From Arctopsyche grandis (taxonomy: Eukaryota; Arthropoda; Insecta; Trichoptera; Hydropsychidae): 64,000 nucleotides of DNA. Shown here one piece after another: positions 36,173 through 64,000 of this stretch. The stretch spans positions 31,312,986 to 31,376,985 of the forward strand of contig NC_135355.1 of the NCBI RefSeq assembly GCF_051622035.1. The letters run 5' to 3'. The notes below the pieces were generated by a model. It was not told the DNA's origin. It saw nothing but the letters and a program-made list of their open reading frames with translations, and made no database searches. Each line of letters opens with the position of its first letter. Within the stretch, counting starts at the first letter, position 1. The translations under genes and the position numbers were made by a program.

Positions 36173-37867
36173 TGGTAAATATGGTAGCTTGGTGAATATT
36201 TTTTATATAATGTAATAGCAATTTTAATTACAATATGCATCATTGCTACTGTTGCCTTAGTTAAAGTAATTTTTAGATCAGTATTGTTGTGGAAATGAGA
36301 TGAGGGAGAATTATTTGATTCATATACGCTGCTAGCAAGATTTGGATGGTTATTAAATCTAGATCTACCGTATGATTTTTCTAAGTAGAATTTTATTTAA
36401 TTCTCATATAAAGATAATTTAATATATTATCCCTATTAATTCAATTCAGACTCGTGTAAATACGAGTAAACACTAGTACGAGATTTTCGCTCGCAATTTT
36501 ACCGATTTAAAGTTCAGCACACTTCCAATTAACCCTTTTAAACGAAAACAACAAATAGTGTGGTCAGAACACTATCTTAATAAACATGTTTCAATAGAAA
36601 ATACTCAATATAAAATAGTAATAACAGTGGGAAAAAATCCCAAGTGAAAATATGTACTTTTGACTTTTGATTTGAACGGATGACTACTTAAAGAGATATG
36701 AAAGCTGAAAAGTACTACAAATGGAAGACAAAATACCCGACTATAGATTTCAATATTCATTTTGAACAGGAAATTGACAGATTTTGAGACATCGACCTAA
36801 CAACACCAAGATATAGAAGAATCGCGCGATTTAAAAAACACATATATCTCCGAATCTCGAGCCAATCAACATTTTTTATTGTCAGATTTGTGTTCACTGG
36901 GCTTAGGTCAAGAGAAAAGTCATATCTCGTCTGAACCAAAAAAAAAGTCGTCATTTGTCGAACAGTGTAATCACCAAACCAGCGACTAATATTAGCCTTG
37001 GGTGTGGTTCATGTATCAATTCCATTCCAAAACCAACCATTGAACTATCAACGGGTACAATACTAGTCTCCCAAACAACTAGACCGAACGTTTCACTCCA
37101 CGCCAAACTCCCACAATAATATACTAAGTGGCCCAGCTGATCAATTGCAACTTAATCCCTTTTCAAAACTATTAACTCATTTTTACACGCCGTTTAGCGC
37201 AAGATTTTAACACATCTTAAAAGTCAATTATTCGCCTGGTGAAACTTCCTCAATTAGAACACAGTTAATTGTTATTTATTTAACGGCGTTAATGTTACGC
37301 CGACTAGACACGTCCTCGGTCAGATCAGTTCGTTAATTGCGACACGCACCACCGTTGCGCAATCGGCCTCTTTGGTTGACGACCCCTGCCATCTAAGTTC
37401 GCTTGCGAAAACCACGCGCCGCGGACAATTGCGATCCGCATTACCCAACGCAGGAAGAATCTAAATTCTAATCGATCCCACATTCGTATAATATGTGTGT
37501 TAAGCGAATTCAAAGCGCGGGCATTTTAACTGCTTCGATTGCATCACGGTGCGATCGGCGTAACTGGGCGTCTCTTCTTTTGACAGTTTTAATTAACGGC
37601 GTGATGGTTCCGTCTCTCAAAAGGCGCCATTATGATTTAATACGTGTGTTTTTTGCTTCGTGTTGTTTTGTTGGCTGTTGTGTGTAATTTATGCGACAAA
37701 TTGAGCAGTTTGTATAACGTTGTGCTGTCGAGTGACGCGCTGTCAGATTGCATTTATCGGAAATTTCAATCTCGCTTGCTTCTATGATATATAGTACATA
37801 CATATATACATATACATATTGTATATTTTACAAGTCAAAGTGTACATTTCTTTCCATGTGTATGTAT
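36173..37867. other. intergenic sequence with H2 end
   Basis: A Helitron-like H2 terminus lies at 37053-37067. Bases 37290-37680 are relatively GC-rich and look unique (GCGACACGCACC, ACGCGCCGCGG), which could mark a regulatory region or exon. No splice-consistent coding exon was found. Confidence 0.4.
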
Positions 37868-38703
37868 GTATATGTTACAGTCAAAATGTGTGTATAATTA
37901 TACACGAACTAAATTGCCAGTTATATTGTTCATAAAATATCAAATTGACTAGTTTGTTCATGCCCAAACTATTAGGCATAAGTATTCTCAATCGTTTGTC
38001 CCATCCTCTATGTACGAATTTTATTTTATTTTATCTTTTATTTGTATCAGGAAGGCCTAACAGGTAACCCCAATGTGCCTTGCTGGCCAGAAACATTGTA
38101 CATTTGATACAAATATTATTAGTATTATACAAAGTACATACATAAATACATATCAATTAATATCCACAGAGACATATGTATGTATATGGTCAAATTTGTA
38201 AATTTGCAGCATTTTATACAGTGAAATTTGAGATTGCTGAAAACTCGAAATTTTGCGAGAAAATGTGTAAGGGTAAATCGTTTCAATGAAAATCAGATAA
38301 ATTGGCAAACTTTGATAGGAAACTATCGACCTGGAGTCACAAATCCAAGGTCTGGCCAGCTGAAACCAGTGGGATTTGAACCCGTGACCACTCTGTTCAA
38401 AGCATTATATTCTAACTACTAGTCTATTCTGAATGCTTACTAGGGCTTGCTATATTTTTAATATTATCGGAAATTTAGCGAATAATAGCAACGTTGTAAT
38501 GTAGTTTCCAAAGGATTACCCCTTTGAATATTATATTTAGCGTTTTGACATCTCAAAGGTTTTGACATCTCAAAGTTTTGACAGCTTAAAGTTTCATGCG
38601 ACACCTGGTGAGTCTATTTGAAGACAGCCTTTGACAGTTAAACTAGTATGTTCATGAACAAACCGGGTTGAGCACCTGGACTGTAACATATATATACATA
38701 CAT
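37868..38703. mobile_element. TIR family M3, copy with nested SINE
   Basis: Left end GTATATGTTACAGTC and right end GACTGTAACATATAT-type form inverted repeats; the internal TTTGTTCATGCCC and TTCATGAACAAACC strings match the copy at 46832-47365. A type-A SINE (38018-38425) is inserted within it. Confidence 0.72.
38018..38425 (-). mobile_element. SINE with tail type A, minus strand
   Basis: The tail hairpin (TCAGGAAGGCC ... GGCCAGCAAGG on the other strand) has lost one pair by C/G change (TTGCTGG). The body contains GATAGGAAACTATCGACCTG and GAGTCACAAATCC; the head contains box B complement GGGATTTGAACCCG. It is nested in an M3 element. Confidence 0.82.
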
Positions 38704-39424
38704 ATATTATATATTTGAATTAATTTAATTTTGCTTTTAATTCCACTTAATGGAGTTGTTTACTTTCCTCGGTGCATCTAGAACAGAACGCAGCGGCGCA
38801 AATCCTGAAGCGAGTTTACTTATCAAGTTAATTGATTGAAATCCGAGCTCGTCTCCGCTCACTGATAAGGTTAAGTTAATTTGGCTGCAGGAGAGACCAA
38901 CATTTTCTATTTGGCACCAAAACTATATTTTTCCTTCAAAATTTATACCTGCGAAAAAAGTCATAACGATAAGTATATTTTGTTCGGAACTATTTCAACA
39001 ATTAAGTCAAACCAGCGAGTGTACAAATCTATATCTCGACATTAATGTCAAAAGTACTTATGTTAATTATAATAATAATAATAACTTTTTTTATTCCAGA
39101 TGAAAGGGAGAATAGTGCAATCCCCATCGTCCATATAAATAATATATAGATTATAAATACAATAGTATAGAATAATAATATAAAAATAAAGCTATATAAA
39201 AATAATAATAAATAATAATAATAATAGGAAGATTAATTAATTAATTAAAATTTGATAAATTGAAAATGATTATTTTTAGTTCATTCAATTTGACGCAAAT
39301 AAGATTTATTTACATATATAATACACACATACAAGATTTATGCTATGTATGTATGTAGATCCATGGTCAATGTCAATATAATAATGCGATATGTATATAT
39401 GTATGTCATGCCACATATGTACTT
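38704..39424. other. AT-rich spacer with AAT repeats
   Basis: An imprecise AAT/AATAATA microsatellite lies at 39065-39235, along with TACATA-type strings. No gene. Confidence 0.5.
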
Positions 39425-39770
39425 ACCCACGTTTCCGCTTTCTATCTTTCCTCGTTATGCCAAGCATACAGCGTTACATACTTCTTGAGTGCATTGGACT
39501 GAGTTAACAGATTGAAATGGGAATGGGTGGGCCACGCATCTAGAAAAATGGACGAAAAGTGGACAAAATACGTGCTAGAATGGTGCCCGAAAGAATTTAA
39601 AAGGGTAAACGAAAATCTGCTAGGAATAAGGGTAGACGAAATTACGAAAATGTGTGGGGTGAGATTGATGAGAGTTGCGCAAAACAGAGACGTGTGGAAA
39701 CGTGTTGGAGAGGCCTTCTTCCAGCATTGGATGAAGGCTCAGTTTAAAGTTGTAAGCGGTGTAAGCCTGC
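39425..39770 (+). mobile_element. two RTE-clade LINE fragments in opposite orientation
   Basis: 39512-39770 on the plus strand encodes LKWEWVGHASRKMDEKW then TKYVLEWCPKEFKRVNE and RVAQNRDVWKRVGEAFFQHW, the C-terminal tail of an RTE reverse transcriptase. Immediately left, 39425-39490 is the earlier part of the same region in the minus orientation (acgctgtatgcttggcataac on that strand). The inverted join is either a rearrangement or a twin-priming 5' inversion. Both frames are non-functional. Confidence 0.78.
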
Positions 39771-40304
39771 AAATTTCCGTCTGCCTAGCGGTGACGCATT
39801 CGTCGACCAAATTCGCCATTCTTATTAAACGCACAATTGTTTATTATTTTTAATCACTCTATTTTTTCGGTTTCTAAATTAAATTTTATCTCGGTGTCTG
39901 TGTTTTTGTGTAGATACGTAAGTATGTACATACACTCTGAATAGAAACGTTTGATTTGGATTTAGTAGTATCAAAATATTGCAGTGCATTGTTGCTGGCA
40001 ATATTCCCATTGATGAATATTTCATTGTGACTGTTGAGACGGTCGCATATAAATTGAAACCACTAATATTTGCTATCTATTTTACTTCCCTTTTGTCGCC
40101 TTTCGAAGACAATACCTACCCATTTGAAAGGCTTCCAGTATCAATTCACTATAATTGATACTGGAAAAAAGTTTGACCAATGAAACAACGATCCTGAAAA
40201 ATTAACTTTTCTTTCGGAAATGAAAAGATCGAAGTTGCTGTTTTACAAATACTAATTTATTTAACCGTTGTATGAATATTTGAAGCATCATATTTTATCT
40301 GATT
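39771..40304. other. intergenic sequence
   Basis: Nothing recognised. A short inverted pair AGTATCAATT / AATTGATACT lies at 40137-40163. Confidence 0.45.
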
Positions 40305-40600
40305 TCATTTATTAGATTTATCTGATTTCATTGTTGAAACGGTTCCTCCATCAAATTGTCAAAAACCATCCTAAAGGCTATGTCACAAATATCTGAATTT
40401 GATTTATGTATGTACAATATGTAAATATTTATGTACAAGTCTAAATCCATAAATATCTCTATGGATTAATTCATTAATTAATTCATTGTTAATTTCATGT
40501 TCTTCAGGAAATACAGCGATTTATATAATAAAAATCAATGTTTATAATTAATTGTCTAGTAATGCGCATTGGGGTTTACCTGTTAGGCCTTCCTGGTATA
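40305..40600 (+). mobile_element. SINE, tail type A, 5'-truncated
   Basis: Only the body end (TTGTTGAAACGGTTCC, CATCCTAAAGGCTATGTCAC) and the tail (GCGCATTGGGGTTTACCTGT then TAGGCCTTCCTGGTATA) remain. The left hairpin arm is eroded (TCTAGTAATG), so the stem is no longer paired. Confidence 0.78.
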
Positions 40601-40768
40601 TATCTATGTAGAAAAAAAAATTAGCCACAGTGAATACTCTAACGTGTCACTGTGACCAGACATATAAGCATAATACAAATACTATATATATAATATACAA
40701 ATACTATGTATGTATATGAAAATTACCAGACATATAAGTATGTATGTATAGTATAAATTTATAGTACA

Positions 40769-41085
40769 AATATAATATATAATTTCGAAAGAGACTTTGT
40801 ATGTACTTATGTAAGGTTTGTTGGGAGTTTCGAAAATAAATCAAAGTTTCTATGACGACGATATAATATATAATTTCGAAAGAGACTTTGTATGTACTTA
40901 TGTAAGGTTTGTTGGGAGCTTCGAAAATAAATCAAAGTTTTTATGACGACGATTCGATATGGTTAAATATAATTTTTTTTCGATTCAATAAAATTTAATA
41001 AAAAAACAAATGAATATTTACTATTAGATTCGCCGTTTTTATGCTGTTTATATCAAAAATACTGAGCGAAGCCGGGTAAAACAAC
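40769..41085 (+). mobile_element. Helitron-like H1 with tandem unit
   Basis: A ~91-bp unit (TATAATTTCGAAAGAGACTT ... TATGACGACG) is present twice in tandem, starting at 40771 and 40862, with very few differences. The 3' part ends GCGAAGCCGGGTAAAACAAC without the usual CTAGT. Confidence 0.75.
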
Positions 41086-41104
41086 GTACTGTATGTAAGA
41101 AAAT

Positions 41105-41293
41105 GAGCGAGACATCCGCTTCGACAATTCAGTCTGATAAATTGACAAACTCTGATAGGAAACGATCGACTTGGATCGATCTGATCAGCAGCATTAGATA
41201 TTATATTCAGAATATATTATTTTCAATCGCGGTCAGCTCACGGGATCGAACCTATCGGTGCTTAGTATCAACGCAAACATACTGCTGGCTAAT
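41105..41293 (-). mobile_element. SINE fragment, head and body
   Basis: Minus-strand SINE: GATAAATTGACAAACTCTGATAGG, GGTCAGCTCACGGGATCGAAC (box B complement), ending ATACTGCTGGCTAAT. The tail is absent, so this copy is 3'-truncated. Confidence 0.75.
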
Positions 41294-41437
41294 ATGTTAC
41301 CGAACCGGTAGAAATGTATGTTTATGCATATAAATAAGATATGCAAGGTGAAACGTATGTATTTATGAAGTTCATATATCAAAAGCATGTGAAGAAATAT
41401 ATTTTTTTTAAACATGAAATCATATTTATGATAAATT

Positions 41438-41736
41438 TTGCTTCGAACTCGCAATTTTACAGTTGAGCGTGCATTTCCTTCCGAATTTCGTCGTCGATGG
41501 CTTCCGGCTCCGTCGGTCTGCCCTGATGACGACTTTATTGAATCACTCTCCCATCTCCCCTCCCACTCCCCCGCAACCCGTCGTGCCCCTCCAATCCTGC
41601 ATCCGGGACAGGAGCACGTCCGGAAAACGCGAACAGTTCGAAAGTCGGCTCCGACGAACGACAACACCCGTCCCAACTTGAGCCAAGTCAAAAATCTCAA
41701 CTCACTTCATCACAACACCCCAAAGACTCGGCAGAC
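41438..41736 (+). promoter_or_regulatory. candidate promoter / 5' UTR of the FAM107-like gene
   Basis: GC-rich sequence (unlike the surroundings) directly precedes the inferred start codon at 41737. The overlapping plus-strand frames of 72 and 104 codons are in a different phase from the gene and look like by-products of low stop density in C-rich DNA. I cannot place a transcription start. The ATG context (CAGACATGG) is favourable. Confidence 0.4.
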
Positions 41737-63227
<21,491 letters not shown>

Positions 63228-63480
63228 TTCGTCTCATTTATGGAATCGTCCTAGAGTTAAGAAATGTCGTAAGACCGTGTTCTGAGTGATTGTACATATT
63301 CATACATACATACATGCTGAAAGAAAAAAAAATTAATCAAAATGTGTTCAATTTGATTTGCTTGTAAAATTAATAATATATCAGAGCTGCGTTATTGAAA
63401 TTTTCGTCTGAATGTTGTTTGCATATTTATATTTAAAATGTATGACTTGGTATATATGCAATAAATGTCGTATATTTATG
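63228..63480 (+). terminator. 3' UTR with polyadenylation signal
   Basis: After the stop, AT-rich sequence leads to AATAAA at 63460-63465. A second AATAAA at 63906-63911 could serve a longer form. Cleavage site not determined. Confidence 0.65.
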
Positions 63481-64000
63481 TTACTTTATAATTTGGCTCT
63501 GATAAAATATAAATAATATTATAATATGTACATTGTACGAATGTTTGAAACTGTATGCCTAATTTTAATATTATTATGTATATGTTATAAGATTTGTTTT
63601 GTATTATATTATATATATATATATATAAAATTCATTGCTAAATGGTGTTGTCGTCCTAAAAATACCAGTATTTCTAAAATGTGTATTATTATTTTATTTT
63701 ATTGTATGATAGATCTTTAGTATTTTGCTCACTCGTTTCCCCGAAATTGACTTAAAATAGTGCAGATCTTTTCAAGTACGAAGTCACTCGTATTTGGAAA
63801 GAGCTGTGATGTGCCAAAAATTTGGCGTTTAATTTTAATTTATGTTTATCATTTCATAAACTACATAATATATTTAGATAAAATAATTCACTAAATATGT
63901 TCTATAATAAACCTTTTAATGCTGTTATGTATCAAATTGAAATCTAATAGATTTTTAAATTGAATAGTTAGATCGAATGAAATTATTAGTTAACTTACAT
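63481..64000. other. right flank
   Basis: AT-rich sequence containing a short TA run (63610-63626) and a possible distal polyadenylation signal. No further gene was seen. Confidence 0.45.

Overview
The window is AT-rich animal nuclear DNA, most likely from an insect. The support is a split protein-coding gene with canonical GT-AG introns, no bacterial-style operons, abundant retroelements and cut-and-paste elements (CR1/Jockey- and RTE-type LINEs, tRNA-derived SINEs, hAT, piggyBac and pogo remnants, Helitron-like ends), and very frequent microsatellite-like strings of the catacatatgtacata type. The species cannot be named from the sequence alone.

The one host gene I can reconstruct lies on the + strand in the right third. 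Five coding exons (41737-41748, 46264-46324, 60918-61104, 61198-61301, 63088-63227) join in frame into a 167-residue protein of the FAM107 (DUF1151) family, a group of small actin-associated coiled-coil proteins. Its introns of 4.5, 14.6, 0.1 and 1.8 kb are packed with transposable elements. An AATAAA signal lies 233 bases past the stop. The first 41 kb is intergenic or far-upstream sequence with no convincing host exon, apart from a candidate non-coding exon or promoter near 240-394.

Nearly everything else is mobile-element debris. From left to right: a hAT MITE with a perfect 8-bp target duplication (779-1001); a piggyBac remnant between TTAA sites (1075-2031); a 615-bp hAT-like element (4186-4800); long (TA)n tracts around a lone hairpin tail (5.5-6.0 kb); a CR1-like LINE tail (7.5-8.4 kb); RTE LINE fragments (10.2, 17.8, 39.4, 61.4 and 62.8 kb); hAT transposase remnants (18.5 and 20.2-21.5 kb, the latter split by a LINE); a ~150-bp tandem array with a conserved ACCGGAAGT core, interrupted by a SINE (24.8-26.7 kb); and the only long open frame, a 575-codon LINE reverse transcriptase inside a SINE (28.6-30.3 kb). 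Further right are Helitron-like copies (34, 40.8, 55.2, 56.2 and 59.7 kb), a TIR family ending GTATATGTTACAG (37.9, 46.8, 51.2 and 57.2 kb), a near-perfect 337-bp foldback (47.4 kb) and a 1.6-kb inverted duplication (51.05-52.63 kb).

The most interesting pattern is in the retroelement 3' tails. Several insertions end in a hairpin whose loop is conserved (around CCTGTAAT) while the stem differs between subfamilies, with both arms changed together. This looks like selection on structure rather than sequence, as expected if the stem-loop is what the retrotransposition machinery recognises.
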